Below, piece after piece: positions 16,329 to 24,100 of a stretch of 30,960 nucleotides of DNA; the first letter of the stretch is position 1; each line of letters opens with the position of its first letter. Position numbers and translations under genes: made by a program. Under the pieces are notes generated by a model. It was not told the origin of the DNA, did not search any database, and was given only the letters and a program-made list of their open reading frames with translations. Source of the DNA: CAYNUJ01 sp964621225 (lineage in GTDB: Bacteria; Bacteroidota; Ignavibacteria; Ignavibacteriales; Melioribacteraceae); assembly GCA_964621225.1 (NCBI GenBank), contig CAZULK010000016.1, positions 1 to 30,960 of the forward strand. Direction: 5' to 3'.

Positions 16329-16949
16329 ATGCCCGGATTGTTAGGTAAAAAATTAGGAATGGCAAATATTTTCGACGAACAAGGAAAGTTACTTCCGGTA
16401 ACTGCCATTGAACTTGGTCCTTGCAAAGTCGTTAATGTTAAAACCAAAGAAAAAGACGGATACGAAGCATTACAACTTGGATTTGGCGAAAGAAAGGCTA
16501 AACATACAAACAAGCCTTTGACCGGATATTTCAAAAATCAAAATGTAGAAGCTGCCAGAATTTTGAAAGAATTTAAGAATTTTAACGTTGCCGATTATAA
16601 TGTTGGCGATACCTTAACCGTAGAACTTTTTGCCGAAGGCGATAAAGTAACGGTGAAAGGAACAAGCAAAGGAAAAGGTTTTCAAGGTGTAATGAAACGC
16701 CACGGTTTTGGTGGTGTTGGCGGCACAACTCACGGTCAAGGCGATAGATTAAGAGCTCCCGGTTCAATTGGACAAAGTTCTTATCCTTCCAGAGTTCTTA
16801 AAGGAACCAGAATGGCTGGAAGAACCGGTGGTTCAAGCGTTACTGTTAAAAACTTGAAAGTTGTGAAGGTATTCCCTGATAAGAATATAATATTCGTTAA
16901 AGGTGCGGTACCTGGTGCAGTTAATTCAATTGTCGAAGTAAATAAGTAG
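16329..16949 (+). CDS. rplC: Large ribosomal subunit protein uL3
   Basis: This 206-residue protein starts MPGLLGKKLGMANIFDEQGK, the L3 signature. The extended loop with VKGTSKGKGFQGVMKRHGF and GTTHGQGDRLRAPGSIGQ reaches towards the peptidyl transferase centre; its glutamine is the usual methylation site of PrmB-type enzymes in some bacteria. The C-terminal part is GTRMAGRTGGSSVTVKNLKV. L3 is one of the first proteins to assemble on 23S rRNA. AAGGA lies 10 bases before the ATG, overlapping the end of rpsJ. Length and context (rpsJ-rplC-rplD) are normal. Confidence 0.98.
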   Translation: MPGLLGKKLGMANIFDEQGKLLPVTAIELGPCKVVNVKTKEKDGYEALQLGFGERKAKHTNKPLTGYFKNQNVEAARILKEFKNFNVADYNVGDTLTVELFAEGDKVTVKGTSKGKGFQGVMKRHGFGGVGGTTHGQGDRLRAPGSIGQSSYPSRVLKGTRMAGRTGGSSVTVKNLKVVKVFPDKNIIFVKGAVPGAVNSIVEVNK

Positions 16950-16959
16950 TTTGGATTGA

Positions 16960-17589
16960 ATGATGAAATTAGATGTACTTAAAATAGACGGAAAGAAATC
17001 AGGCGAACAGATTGAATTATCTGATGATATTTTTGCTATCGAGCCTAACGATCATGTGATTTATTTGGATGTTAAGGCATATTTAGCTAATCAAAGGCAA
17101 GGAACCCACAAAGCTAAGGAACGCGGCGAAGTAAGAGGCGGCGGAAAGAAACCTTGGCGTCAAAAAGGTAGAGGAACTGCCAGAGCCGGTACAACCAGAT
17201 CTCCTTTGTGGGTTGGCGGTGGAACCATATTTGGTCCTCGTCCCAGAAATTACAGACAAAAGCTAAATGTGAAAGTTAAAAGATTAGCTCGTAAATCTGC
17301 TCTTTCCTACAAGGCAAAAGCAGAGCAGATATTGGTAGTTGAAGATTTCAATTTCGATACGCCAAAAACAAAAGAATTTGTAAATATGTTGGAAGCATTG
17401 AAGCTTAGCGGCAAAAAAGTATTGCTTCTTACAAACGGAAAACAGGAAAATGTTTACTTGAGCGGAAGAAATATTCCCAAAGTAAATATTTTGGAAGCCA
17501 ACAAAGCTGCGACATATCACCTATTGAATAATCAAGTGATTGTTATGCAGAAAAGCGCAGTAGAAAGTTTAATAAGCACGTTAAATTAA
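16960..17589 (+). CDS. rplD: Large ribosomal subunit protein uL4
   Basis: This protein of 209 residues (208 if the second of two tandem ATGs at 16960 and 16963 is used) has the L4 exit-tunnel loop GGGKKPWRQKGRGTARAG and SPLWVGGGTIFGPRPRNY (about residues 60-96). The globular domain follows, with LARKSALSYKAK and VLLLTNGKQENVYLSGRN. L4 lines the nascent peptide tunnel and in gamma-proteobacteria represses the S10 operon. The SD is weak (TTGGA). The loop has no obvious deletion of the kind seen in macrolide-resistant mutants. Confidence 0.97.
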   Translation: MMKLDVLKIDGKKSGEQIELSDDIFAIEPNDHVIYLDVKAYLANQRQGTHKAKERGEVRGGGKKPWRQKGRGTARAGTTRSPLWVGGGTIFGPRPRNYRQKLNVKVKRLARKSALSYKAKAEQILVVEDFNFDTPKTKEFVNMLEALKLSGKKVLLLTNGKQENVYLSGRNIPKVNILEANKAATYHLLNNQVIVMQKSAVESLISTLN

Positions 17590-17604
17590 AGCTTGGACTT
17601 AAAG

Positions 17605-17898
17605 ATGAAATCAGTTTTGATAAGACCGTTAGTAACCGAAAAGATGACAAATATTTCCGAAGAAGGAAATAAATACGGCTTCATTGTTGATTACGACGCA
17701 AATAAAATTGAAATAGCTAAGGCCGTTAAAGAAAAATTCGAAGTGGATGTTCTTGCGGTTAATACTGTTAGACATAAAGGGAAAGCGAAAACTCAATTCA
17801 CAAAGAAAGGTCGTTTTTCCGGTAGAACGCCCAGATATAAAAAGGCGATAGTAACGATTAAAGAAGGTCAAACAATTGACTTATTTGGTGAAGTTTAG
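17605..17898 (+). CDS. rplW: Large ribosomal subunit protein uL23
   Basis: From ATG at 17605 the protein is 97 residues, beginning MKSVLIRPLVTEKMTNI as L23 normally does. A TTG at 17593 in the same frame would add four residues (MDLK) and cannot be excluded, but GGA at 17595-17597 sits correctly as an SD for the ATG. Conserved parts are YGFIVDYDANKIEIAKAV and VNTVRHKGKAK, then RTPRYKKAIVTIKEGQTI. L23 sits at the tunnel exit and docks signal recognition particle, trigger factor and SecYEG. It lies between rplD and rplB as usual. Confidence 0.94.
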   Translation: MKSVLIRPLVTEKMTNISEEGNKYGFIVDYDANKIEIAKAVKEKFEVDVLAVNTVRHKGKAKTQFTKKGRFSGRTPRYKKAIVTIKEGQTIDLFGEV

Positions 17899-17919
17899 TT
17901 AGGTATTGGAGTTTAGTAA

Positions 17920-18747
17920 ATGGCTATAAGAAAATTAAAACCGATGACTCCAGCGACAAGATTTATGTCGGTGTCAGCTTTTGATGAAATTACAAAAACT
18001 AGTCCCGAAAAATCTTTAACCGTTTCTCTTAAGAAAAGCGGCGGAAGAAACAATAAGGGAAGAGTAACCTCCAGACATCGCGGTGGCGGTCATAAGAGAA
18101 AATATAGAATTATCGACTTTAAGAGAGATAAATTTGGAATTCCGGCTAAGGTTTTTTCCATTGAATACGATCCGAATCGTTCTGCCAGAATAGCATTACT
18201 CCATTATGCCGATGGCGAAAAGAGATACATTTTGGCTCCGAACGGATTGAAAGTTGGAGATACTGTTACCTCCGGTGAAGGTTCCGAAATTAAAGTTGGT
18301 AATGCATTAAAATTAAAAGATTTACCGTTGGGTTCTTTTATTCACAATGTTGAATTGAAACCCGGCAAAGGTGGTCAGTTAGGAAGATCCGCCGGTGCCT
18401 CCATTCAGTTGATGGCTAAGGAAGGAAAATATGCTACATTGAAAATGCCTTCCGGCGAAGTTAGAATGATCAACCTCGAATGTATGGCAACATACGGAAC
18501 GGTTGGAAATTCCGATCATGAAAATGTTAGCCTTGGTAAAGCTGGTAGAAGCCGTTGGTTGGGTCGTAGACCTCACGTAAGAGGTGTTGCAATGAACCCG
18601 GTAGATCACCCGATGGGTGGTGGTGAAGGTAAAACTTCAGGTGGTGGCCATCCGGTTTCCCCTTGGGGTCAGCCTGCTAAGGGTCTGAAAACTCGTAAGA
18701 AAAGAAAAGAATCTAATAAATACATTATCAGAAGAAGAAAAAGCTAG
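17920..18747 (+). CDS. rplB: Large ribosomal subunit protein uL2
   Basis: This 275-residue protein begins MAIRKLKPMTPATRFMSVSA. It contains SGGRNNKGRVTSRHRGGGHK (about 40-59), the OB/SH3 core GEKRYILAPNGLKVGDTV, and the C-terminal PTC-proximal segment NPVDHPMGGGEGK with H230, the residue matching the functionally important E. coli H229. L2 is needed for subunit joining and peptidyl transferase activity. ATG follows GGAG with a nine-base spacer. The length fits the family (about 273-279) and no anomaly is seen. Confidence 0.98.
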   Translation: MAIRKLKPMTPATRFMSVSAFDEITKTSPEKSLTVSLKKSGGRNNKGRVTSRHRGGGHKRKYRIIDFKRDKFGIPAKVFSIEYDPNRSARIALLHYADGEKRYILAPNGLKVGDTVTSGEGSEIKVGNALKLKDLPLGSFIHNVELKPGKGGQLGRSAGASIQLMAKEGKYATLKMPSGEVRMINLECMATYGTVGNSDHENVSLGKAGRSRWLGRRPHVRGVAMNPVDHPMGGGEGKTSGGGHPVSPWGQPAKGLKTRKKRKESNKYIIRRRKS

Positions 18748-18757
18748 AGATTAGGTT

Positions 18758-19045
18758 ATGCCAAGATCAATTAAAAAAGGTCCATTTGTAGATTATAAGT
18801 TACTTAAAAAAGTACGTGACTTAAACGAAAAAAATCAGAAGAAGATTATCAAAACTTGGTCTCGTGCAAGTATGATAATTCCGGAATTTGTTGGTCATAC
18901 TATTGCAGTGCACAATGGAAACAAAATGGTTCCGGTTTACATTTCGGAAAATATGGTTGGTCATAAATTAGGTGAATTTGCACCGACCAGAATTTTCAGA
19001 GGTCATCCCGGAACAAAAGCAGAAAAAGCAGCGAGAAAGAAATAG
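18758..19045 (+). CDS. rpsS: Small ribosomal subunit protein uS19
   Basis: This 95-residue protein opens MPRSIKKGPFVDYKLLKKV. It has the S19 core TWSRASMIIPEFVGHTIAVH (about 35-54), NGNKMVPVYISENMVGHKLG and the C-terminal FAPTRIFRGHPGTKAEKAAR. S19 lies on the 30S head, with S13, facing the A-site finger of the 50S subunit. It begins 10 bases after rplB; the sequence AGATTAGG precedes the ATG. Length and gene order are normal. Confidence 0.97.
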   Translation: MPRSIKKGPFVDYKLLKKVRDLNEKNQKKIIKTWSRASMIIPEFVGHTIAVHNGNKMVPVYISENMVGHKLGEFAPTRIFRGHPGTKAEKAARKK

Positions 19046-19064
19046 GTATTGAGGATATTGATAA

Positions 19065-19409
19065 ATGGAAGCAAGAGCGACACATAGGTACATAGGTTCA
19101 TCGCCGAGAAAAATGAGATTGGTTATAGACCAAATTCGCGGCGAAAGCGTGGACAAAGCTTTGGAAATTTTACACTTTAGTCCTAAGCATGCTGCAAAGG
19201 ATGCTGAAAAAGTTTTAAGATCTGCAGTTGCGAATCTTTTCCAAAAGGACGAAGATACACAACACGATCCGGCAAATCTTTTTGTTAAAGAAGTATTTGT
19301 TAATCAAGGTCCTACCTTGAAAAGAATTCAGCCTGCCCCAATGGGTAGAGCATACCGGATTCGTAAAAGATCAAATCATTTAACAATAGTTGTAGCAACT
19401 AAGAGTTAA
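19065..19409 (+). CDS. rplV: Large ribosomal subunit protein uL22
   Basis: This 114-residue protein has the L22 core HRYIGSSPRKMRLVIDQIRG (residues 7-26), ALEILHFSPKHAAKDAEKVL and the long beta hairpin that lines the exit tunnel, VNQGPTLKRIQPAPMGRAYR (about 81-100), ending RKRSNHLTIVVATKS. L22 with L4 forms the tunnel constriction where macrolides bind; the hairpin shows no deletion. A GAGG lies 9-12 bases before the ATG, within the spacer after rpsS. Confidence 0.97.
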   Translation: MEARATHRYIGSSPRKMRLVIDQIRGESVDKALEILHFSPKHAAKDAEKVLRSAVANLFQKDEDTQHDPANLFVKEVFVNQGPTLKRIQPAPMGRAYRIRKRSNHLTIVVATKS

Positions 19410-19424
19410 TTTCAGGAGGATTTT

Positions 19425-20066
19425 TTGGGTCAGAAAACAAATCCAATAGGTTTAAGAGTCGGTGTTATTAGAGGATGGGAATCCAACTGGTACGAAAAAG
19501 GTAGCTACGCCGATAAGTTAGTGGAAGACAAAAACATCCGTCTTTATATCAGAAAAAGATTGGCAAAAGGCGGTATTTCAAGAATTGTTGTAAATCGTAC
19601 TTCTAAAAACGTAATTCTCAACATTCACACTTCACGCCCCGGCGTTGTGATTGGGAAGAGCGGTAAAGAAATCAATCAGTTGGAAGAAGAATTAAAGAAA
19701 TTTACCGGTAAAGATGTTAAAGTTCAGATCTCTGAAATTAAACGTCCTGAATTAGATGCCAGATTGACTGCAGAGAATATCGCTTCTCAGTTAACCGGTA
19801 GAGTTTCATTCCGTCGTGCAATGAAAGGTGCTATACAGAATGCACGCAGAATGGGAGCCGAAGGAATCAGAATTATGTGTTCGGGAAGATTAGGCGGAGC
19901 CGAAATGGCCAGAACCGAACAATACAAAGAAGGAAAAATTCCTTTGCATACATTAAGAGCCGATATAGATTATGCAACTGCGACCGCTCAAACCATTTAT
20001 GGTTCGATTGGTGTGAAAGTTTGGATTTATCGTGGCGAAGTTTTAGGTAAAAGAATTGCTGAATAA
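19425..20066 (+). CDS. rpsC: Small ribosomal subunit protein uS3
   Basis: TTG at 19425 gives 213 residues starting MGQKTNPIGLRVGVIRGWES, the S3 N-terminus, with AGGAGG five bases upstream. A type II KH domain covers about 39-107, including HTSRPGVVIGKSGKEINQLE with the GxSG-type RNA-binding turn. The C-terminal domain has RRMGAEGIRIMCSGRLGGAE and RTEQYKEGKIPLHTLRADID. S3 sits at the mRNA entry channel and takes part in mRNA helicase activity. Length is slightly below the E. coli form (233), as is common. It precedes rplP by 21 bases. Confidence 0.98.
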   Translation: MGQKTNPIGLRVGVIRGWESNWYEKGSYADKLVEDKNIRLYIRKRLAKGGISRIVVNRTSKNVILNIHTSRPGVVIGKSGKEINQLEEELKKFTGKDVKVQISEIKRPELDARLTAENIASQLTGRVSFRRAMKGAIQNARRMGAEGIRIMCSGRLGGAEMARTEQYKEGKIPLHTLRADIDYATATAQTIYGSIGVKVWIYRGEVLGKRIAE

Positions 20067-20087
20067 AGTTTAACTGGAGTTTTTGCT

Positions 20088-20510
20088 ATGTTAATGCCGA
20101 AAAGAGTAAAATATAGAAAATCGCATCGCGGAAGAAGAAAAGGGAAAGCCCAACGCGGTCATTTAGTAAGTTTTGGCGATTTTGGTTTGAAAGCGACCGA
20201 AGCTGCATGGATCACTTCCAGACAGATTGAAGCTTGTCGTGTTGCCATGACCAGAAGAATGAAAAGAGATGGAAAAGTTTGGATTAGAATATTTCCCGAT
20301 AAACCTGTTTCCAAAAAACCGTTGGAAACTCGTATGGGTAAAGGTAAAGGTGCACCCGAATTTTGGGTAGCTGTGGTAAAACCCGGCAGAGTGCTTTTTG
20401 AAGTAGCCGGTGTTTCCAAAGAATTGGCATACGAAGCAATGACTTTGGCTTCGCATAAATTGCCTATTAAAACTAAAATAATAACTCGACCAGATTACAC
20501 AGAAGAATAA
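20088..20510 (+). CDS. rplP: Large ribosomal subunit protein uL16
   Basis: This 140-residue protein begins MLMPKRVKYRKSHRGRRKGK, matching the usual L16 start (ML-PKR-K-RK); an internal ATG at 20094 is less likely because the first two residues are conserved. Core motifs are AAWITSRQIEACRVAMTRRM, IFPDKPVSKKPLETRMGKGK and GAPEFWVAVVKPGRVLFEVA. L16 contacts A-site tRNA near the peptidyl transferase centre and assembles late. A GGAG eight bases upstream serves as the SD. Context rpsC-rplP-rpmC is standard. Confidence 0.98.
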   Translation: MLMPKRVKYRKSHRGRRKGKAQRGHLVSFGDFGLKATEAAWITSRQIEACRVAMTRRMKRDGKVWIRIFPDKPVSKKPLETRMGKGKGAPEFWVAVVKPGRVLFEVAGVSKELAYEAMTLASHKLPIKTKIITRPDYTEE

Positions 20511-20521
20511 AGGTAATCGTT

Positions 20522-20734
20522 ATGAAGATGTACGAAATAAGAGAAATGAGCAACGAAGAATTGCTTAAAAGAATTGAAGAAGAAGAAATAAATTTGGTGG
20601 ACTTAAGATTCCAGAATGCGGTTAAAACTTTAACCAATACTGCAAAAATCCGCCAAACACGCAGAGACATTGCGAGAATGAAAACTCTGCTTCGCCAGAG
20701 AGAATTGGAAGCTAAAAAAGAGAATAAAAACTAA
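20522..20734 (+). CDS. rpmC: Large ribosomal subunit protein uL29
   Basis: This 70-residue helical protein has MSNEELLKRIEEEEINLVDL, then LRFQNAVKTLTNTAKIRQTR and RRDIARMKTLLRQRELE, the two-helix layout of L29. L29 sits beside L23 at the tunnel exit. The start is the first of two near ATGs (20522; the second codes residue 3), after AAAGG seven bases upstream. It closes the S10 gene set; rpsQ follows after 17 bases without a visible promoter, so S10 and spc operons look continuous here. Confidence 0.96.
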   Translation: MKMYEIREMSNEELLKRIEEEEINLVDLRFQNAVKTLTNTAKIRQTRRDIARMKTLLRQRELEAKKENKN

Positions 20735-20751
20735 GGAGTGAGTGAAGTTTT

Positions 20752-21009
20752 ATGTCAGAACGCGGAACAAGAAAGACCAGAGTTGGCGTTGTTATTAAAA
20801 ACAAAATGGATAAGAGTATTGTAGTTGCGATTGAAAGACGCGTTTCTCATCCTTTGTATAGAAAGTATTTTAAGAAAACAACCAAACTGATGGCTCACGA
20901 CGAAAAGAATGAATGCGGAGTTGGTGACGTAGTGAAGATAATGGAAACCAGACCGCTGAGCAAAAATAAAAATTGGCGTTTGGTAGAAATAGTTGAAAAA
21001 GCGAAGTAA
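20752..21009 (+). CDS. rpsQ: Small ribosomal subunit protein uS17
   Basis: This 85-residue protein shows the S17 OB-fold motifs RKTRVGVVIKNKMDKSIVVA (about 6-25), RRVSHPLYRKYFKKTTKLMA (about 29-48) and DVVKIMETRPLSKNKNWRLV (about 59-78). S17 binds 16S rRNA early in 30S assembly. The start is somewhat unusual: AGGAG at 20734-20738 is 13 bases from the ATG, and an in-frame TGA at 20743-20745 excludes any longer form. Translation may be coupled to rpmC upstream. Confidence 0.97.
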   Translation: MSERGTRKTRVGVVIKNKMDKSIVVAIERRVSHPLYRKYFKKTTKLMAHDEKNECGVGDVVKIMETRPLSKNKNWRLVEIVEKAK

Positions 21010-21035
21010 TTCGGTACGAGAAGGAGTAGCTTGAG

Positions 21036-21404
21036 ATGGTACAACAAGAAACAAATTTAGTAGTTGCAGATAATTCCGGTGCTAAAAAGGTTCGCTGCAT
21101 TAAGGTTTTGGGTGGAAGTAAAAGAAGATATGCTTCCGTTGGCGACACTATTGTAGTTGCCGTTAAAGCCGCAATCCCTAATGGCGGTGTGAAAAAAGGA
21201 GATGTTTCTCGTGCAGTTGTAGTAAGAACTAAAAAAGAAATTCGCAGACCAGATGGTTCTTACATCAGATTCGATGAGAATGCAGCAGTTCTTTTGAACA
21301 ATCAAAACGAACCGAGAGGAACCCGTATTTTCGGACCGGTTGCTCGCGAACTGCGCGATAAGAAATTCATGAAAATTATTTCTTTAGCACCAGAAGTATT
21401 ATAA
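21036..21404 (+). CDS. rplN: Large ribosomal subunit protein uL14
   Basis: This 122-residue protein is the exact usual length of L14. It begins MVQQETNLVVADNSGAKKVR and includes CIKVLGGSKRRYASVGDTIV, VRTKKEIRRPDGSYIRFDEN and GTRIFGPVARELRDKKFMKI. L14 lies at the 50S interface with L19 and is the docking site of the silencing factor RsfS. AAGGAG is nine bases before the ATG. Nothing is unusual in sequence or position. Confidence 0.98.
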   Translation: MVQQETNLVVADNSGAKKVRCIKVLGGSKRRYASVGDTIVVAVKAAIPNGGVKKGDVSRAVVVRTKKEIRRPDGSYIRFDENAAVLLNNQNEPRGTRIFGPVARELRDKKFMKIISLAPEVL

Positions 21405-21420
21405 GGAATAGGTAGCTGAT

Positions 21421-21747
21421 ATGAAAATTAAAAAAGATGATAATGTTGTTGTAATTGCCGGAAACGATGCCGGAAAAACCGGAAAAGTCTTGAAAGTTTT
21501 TCCTAAGAAAAATAGAGTGATTGTTGAAGGCGTTAACATCAGAAAACGTCATACTAAACCTAACCAACAATATCCCAACGGAGCTATTGTTGAAAAGGAA
21601 ATGCCGATTGACGCATCGAACGTTATGATCATCGATCCTAAAACTAATGAACCTACTAGAATAGGTAAGAAACTTATAATCGATGAAAAAACCGGCAAAC
21701 AGAAAAGTGTGAGAATCTATAAATCAAGTGGCGAAATGTTAGCTTAA
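21421..21747 (+). CDS. rplX: Large ribosomal subunit protein uL24
   Basis: This 108-residue protein has an N-terminal KOW motif KIKKDDNVVVIAGNDAGKTG (residues 2-21) followed by KVLKVFPKKNRVIVEGVNIR and RHTKPNQQYPNGAIVEKEMP. It ends with the usual GKKLIIDEKTGKQKSVRIYK strand pair. L24 initiates 50S assembly and sits near the tunnel exit. The spacer carries AAGGAATAGG before the ATG. Length is within the 100-110 range of the family. Confidence 0.97.
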   Translation: MKIKKDDNVVVIAGNDAGKTGKVLKVFPKKNRVIVEGVNIRKRHTKPNQQYPNGAIVEKEMPIDASNVMIIDPKTNEPTRIGKKLIIDEKTGKQKSVRIYKSSGEMLA

Positions 21748-21768
21748 TTTTAAGGATTAGAACTAACT

Positions 21769-22389
21769 ATGGCAAAGAAAAAGACAGAAACAAAGAAAAA
21801 AGCTGACGAAGTAAAAGTTGAAGAAAAAGTGACTCCTCGTTTGTTCACTAAATACAAAGAGGAAATTGCACCGAATTTGATGAAACAATTTTCGTATAAA
21901 AGCGTAATGCAAGTACCCAAATTGGAAAAAATTGTTGTTAATATGGGTATTGGCGATGCGGTTCAAGATTCCAAAGCGTTGGACGAAGCTGTTGCAGATA
22001 TGCAGACCATCACGGGTCAAAAAGCTCTTATCAGAACTGCAAAAAAATCGGTTTCTAACTTCAAATTAAGAGAAGGAATGAAAATCGGTGCGAAAGTTAC
22101 TCTTCGCAAAGAAAAAATGTATGAGTTTTTAGATAGATTGGTTTCAGTTGCTCTTCCCCGTGTAAGGGATTTTAGAGGAATTTCCGATAAATCTTTCGAC
22201 GGAAGAGGAAACTATACTCTTGGAATTAAAGAGCATATTATATTCCCTGAAATCAATGTAGATAAAGTAAGTAAAATTCGTGGAATGGATATTACTTTTG
22301 TAACCACGGCAAAAACAGACCAGGAAGGTTACGAATTGCTTTCACAGTTTGGTGTTCCGTTCCGTAAAAAAGAAATGAATCAAGGTTAA
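21769..22389 (+). CDS. rplE: Large ribosomal subunit protein uL5, with lysine-rich N-terminal extension
   Basis: This protein has 206 residues, about 20-27 more than most bacterial L5 proteins (near 179-187). The extra part is residues 1-23, rich in Lys, Thr and Glu (starting MAKKKTETKKKADEVKVEEK); the L5 core begins around PRLFTKYKEEIAPNLMKQF. Core motifs are KLEKIVVNMGIGDAVQDSK, GQKALIRTAKKSVSNFKLRE, RVRDFRGISDKSFDGRGNYT and GMDITFVTTAKTDQEG. L5 binds 5S rRNA with L18 and contacts P-site tRNA. No internal ATG with a better SD supports a shorter start; AAGGA lies 11 bases before the chosen ATG. Confidence 0.96.
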   Translation: MAKKKTETKKKADEVKVEEKVTPRLFTKYKEEIAPNLMKQFSYKSVMQVPKLEKIVVNMGIGDAVQDSKALDEAVADMQTITGQKALIRTAKKSVSNFKLREGMKIGAKVTLRKEKMYEFLDRLVSVALPRVRDFRGISDKSFDGRGNYTLGIKEHIIFPEINVDKVSKIRGMDITFVTTAKTDQEGYELLSQFGVPFRKKEMNQG

Positions 22390-22398
22390 GGTAGGAAT

Positions 22399-22668
22399 AT
22401 GGCAAGAAAATGCATGGCTGCCCGCGAGGCAAAGAGAAGAAAATTAGTTGCTAAATATGCTGACCTAAGAAAAGAATTAAAAGCAAAAGGCGATTACGAA
22501 GCATTGCAGAAATTACCTAAAAATGCTTCGCCGGTAAGAGTGCACAACCGTTGCATGATGACCGGAAGACCGCGTGGATATTATAGAAAATTCGGAATTT
22601 CGAGATTAGTTTTTCGCGAAATGGCTTTAAGAGGCGAAATTCCGGGTGTTAAAAAATCAAGTTGGTAA
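22399..22668 (+). CDS. rpsN: Small ribosomal subunit protein uS14, long zinc-free type
   Basis: This 89-residue protein is the long S14 class without a zinc ribbon: it has two isolated cysteines (C5 and C52) and no CxxC pair, whereas the short class (61 residues) has four zinc ligands. The C-terminal half VRVHNRCMMTGRPRGYYRKF and GISRLVFREMALRGEIPGV is diagnostic. S14 is needed for 30S head assembly. It starts nine bases after rplE, with AAGGTAGG as a possible SD overlapping the rplE stop. Confidence 0.98.
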   Translation: MARKCMAAREAKRRKLVAKYADLRKELKAKGDYEALQKLPKNASPVRVHNRCMMTGRPRGYYRKFGISRLVFREMALRGEIPGVKKSSW

Positions 22669-22684
22669 TTAAGGGAGAATTTAA

Positions 22685-23080
22685 ATGCCAGTAACTGATC
22701 CGATAGCAGATTATTTGACAAGAATTAGAAACGCTGTTAAAGCAGGAAAGAGATGGGTTGAAATTCCTTCCTCAGGTATGAAGGAAAATTTGGCTAAGAT
22801 TATGAAAGAAAATAATTTCATAAGAGACTATGAAATTATTGAAGATAATAAACAAAACGTTCTTAAAATTTATTTGAAATATGTTGACGGCGAACCTTCT
22901 ATTACCGGTTTGAAAAGAATAAGCAAACCTGGTCTTAGAAAATATGCCGAAGCAAATAATATTCCTAGAGTTTTGAACGGTTTGGGTATTTGTGTTGTTT
23001 CCACTTCCAAAGGTTTGCTTACAGATAAGCAAGCCAGAGAAGAAAATGTTGGTGGTGAGTTAATCTGTTACATTTGGTAA
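22685..23080 (+). CDS. rpsH: Small ribosomal subunit protein uS8
   Basis: This 131-residue protein begins MPVTDPIADYLTRIRNAVKA. It has the S8 features PSITGLKRISKPGLRKYA (about 75-92) and the C-terminal VVSTSKGLLTDKQAREENVG followed by GELICYIW. S8 binds the central domain of 16S rRNA and in E. coli represses the spc operon at the rplE start; the 21-base spacer before rplE shows no clear S8-site mimic here. GGGAG lies seven bases before the ATG. Confidence 0.98.
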   Translation: MPVTDPIADYLTRIRNAVKAGKRWVEIPSSGMKENLAKIMKENNFIRDYEIIEDNKQNVLKIYLKYVDGEPSITGLKRISKPGLRKYAEANNIPRVLNGLGICVVSTSKGLLTDKQAREENVGGELICYIW

Positions 23081-23101
23081 TTTATTTAACGGAGTTTTAA
23101 A

Positions 23102-23638
23102 GTGTCTAGAATAGGTAAAAAACCGGTTAACATTAAAGACGTAGAAGTTAAGTTAGACGGACAGAATATAAAAGTTAAAGGTAAGTTGGGAGAATTGGAA
23201 AGAACAATTCATCCTAATATGACAGTAGAAATTGAAGGTGACGAATTATTTGTAAAACGTCCGAATGATCAAAAAGCCAACAGAGCTTTACACGGTTTAA
23301 CTCGTGCTTTGATTCAGAATATGGTAACTGGTGTTACCGAAGGATACACAAAATCGTTGGACATAGTAGGTGTTGGATTCAGAGCTGAATTAAAAGGAAG
23401 TAACCTTTTGTTGAATATCGGTTATTCCCATCCAATCTATTTTATGCCTCCGGCAGAAGTTAAATTGGAAGTTCCCGCTCCTACACAAATTAAAATTTCG
23501 GGAATTGATAAAGAATTGGTTGGTTTGGTTGCTGCAAAAATAAGATCATTCAGAAAGCCTGAACCATACAAAGGAAAAGGAATCAGATATTCAGACGAAC
23601 AGATTATCAGAAAAGCTGGTAAAACTGCAGGAAAATAA
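23102..23638 (+). CDS. rplF: Large ribosomal subunit protein uL6
   Basis: GTG at 23102 gives 178 residues beginning MSRIGKKPVNIKDVEVKLDG, a normal L6 N-terminus, with GGAG eight bases upstream. Two repeated L6 domains are visible; the first has LGELERTIHPNMTVEIEGD, the second ends with the signature EPYKGKGIRYSDEQIIRKAG (about 154-173). L6 sits near the sarcin-ricin loop and the factor-binding site. Gene order rpsH-rplF-rplR is standard. Confidence 0.98.
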   Translation: MSRIGKKPVNIKDVEVKLDGQNIKVKGKLGELERTIHPNMTVEIEGDELFVKRPNDQKANRALHGLTRALIQNMVTGVTEGYTKSLDIVGVGFRAELKGSNLLLNIGYSHPIYFMPPAEVKLEVPAPTQIKISGIDKELVGLVAAKIRSFRKPEPYKGKGIRYSDEQIIRKAGKTAGK

Positions 23639-23659
23639 AAGCAGGAGATTAGGAAAAAG

Positions 23660-24025
23660 ATGTTGACTAAATATTTATCTAGAAGAGAAAAGAAAAAAAT
23701 TAGAATCAAAAAGAAAATTTTCGGAACCTCCGAACGTCCGAGAGTTTCTGTATATAGAAGTTTGACTCAAATTTATGCTCAAGTAATCGATGATACTGTT
23801 GGCAAAACATTATTCTCGGCATCTTCCTTGTCCAAAGAAATTGCCGACGATATTAAAAAAGCCGAAGGTAAAGTTGCCAAAGCAGCAATTGTCGGAGAAT
23901 TTTTAGCGAAAAAAATTAAAGAAGCCGGAATAGAAAGCGTAGTATTCGACAGAAGCGGATACGCATATCACGGTAGAGTTAAAGCACTTTGCGAAGGAAT
24001 TCGTAAAGGCGGAATAAAGGTTTAA
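23660..24025 (+). CDS. rplR: Large ribosomal subunit protein uL18
   Basis: This 121-residue protein has the basic N-terminus typical of L18 and the core TSERPRVSVYRSLTQIYAQV (about 26-45), VAKAAIVGEFLAKKIKEAG and the C-terminal VVFDRSGYAYHGRVKALCEG. L18 carries 5S rRNA into the 50S subunit with L5 and L25. The start chosen is ATG at 23660 after AGGAGATTAGGA. The unusual feature is downstream: a tRNA-Gln gene begins only four bases after the stop codon, where rpsE normally follows. Confidence 0.97.
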   Translation: MLTKYLSRREKKKIRIKKKIFGTSERPRVSVYRSLTQIYAQVIDDTVGKTLFSASSLSKEIADDIKKAEGKVAKAAIVGEFLAKKIKEAGIESVVFDRSGYAYHGRVKALCEGIRKGGIKV

Positions 24026-24029
24026 GCCT

Positions 24030-24100
24030 TGCCGGGTCGTCTAACGGTAGGACAGCGGCCTTTGGAGCCGTATGTACAGGTTCGAATCCTGTCCCGGCAG
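24030..24100 (+). tRNA. trnQ: tRNA-Gln(TTG) inside the spc operon
   Basis: A complete cloverleaf is present. The acceptor TGCCGGG (24030-24036) pairs with CCCGGCA (24093-24099) and the discriminator is G24100. The D-stem GTC/GAC is three pairs. The anticodon stem GCGGC/GCCGT (one G-U pair) encloses CTTTGGA with anticodon TTG at 24062-24064. The T-arm is ACAGG-TTCGAAT-CCTGT. No CCA is encoded. It is on the same strand as the operon, four bases after rplR and 46 before rpsE, so it should be cut out of the ribosomal protein mRNA. Glutamine identity is clear from anticodon, the weak-looking D-arm and G73. Confidence 0.97.
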
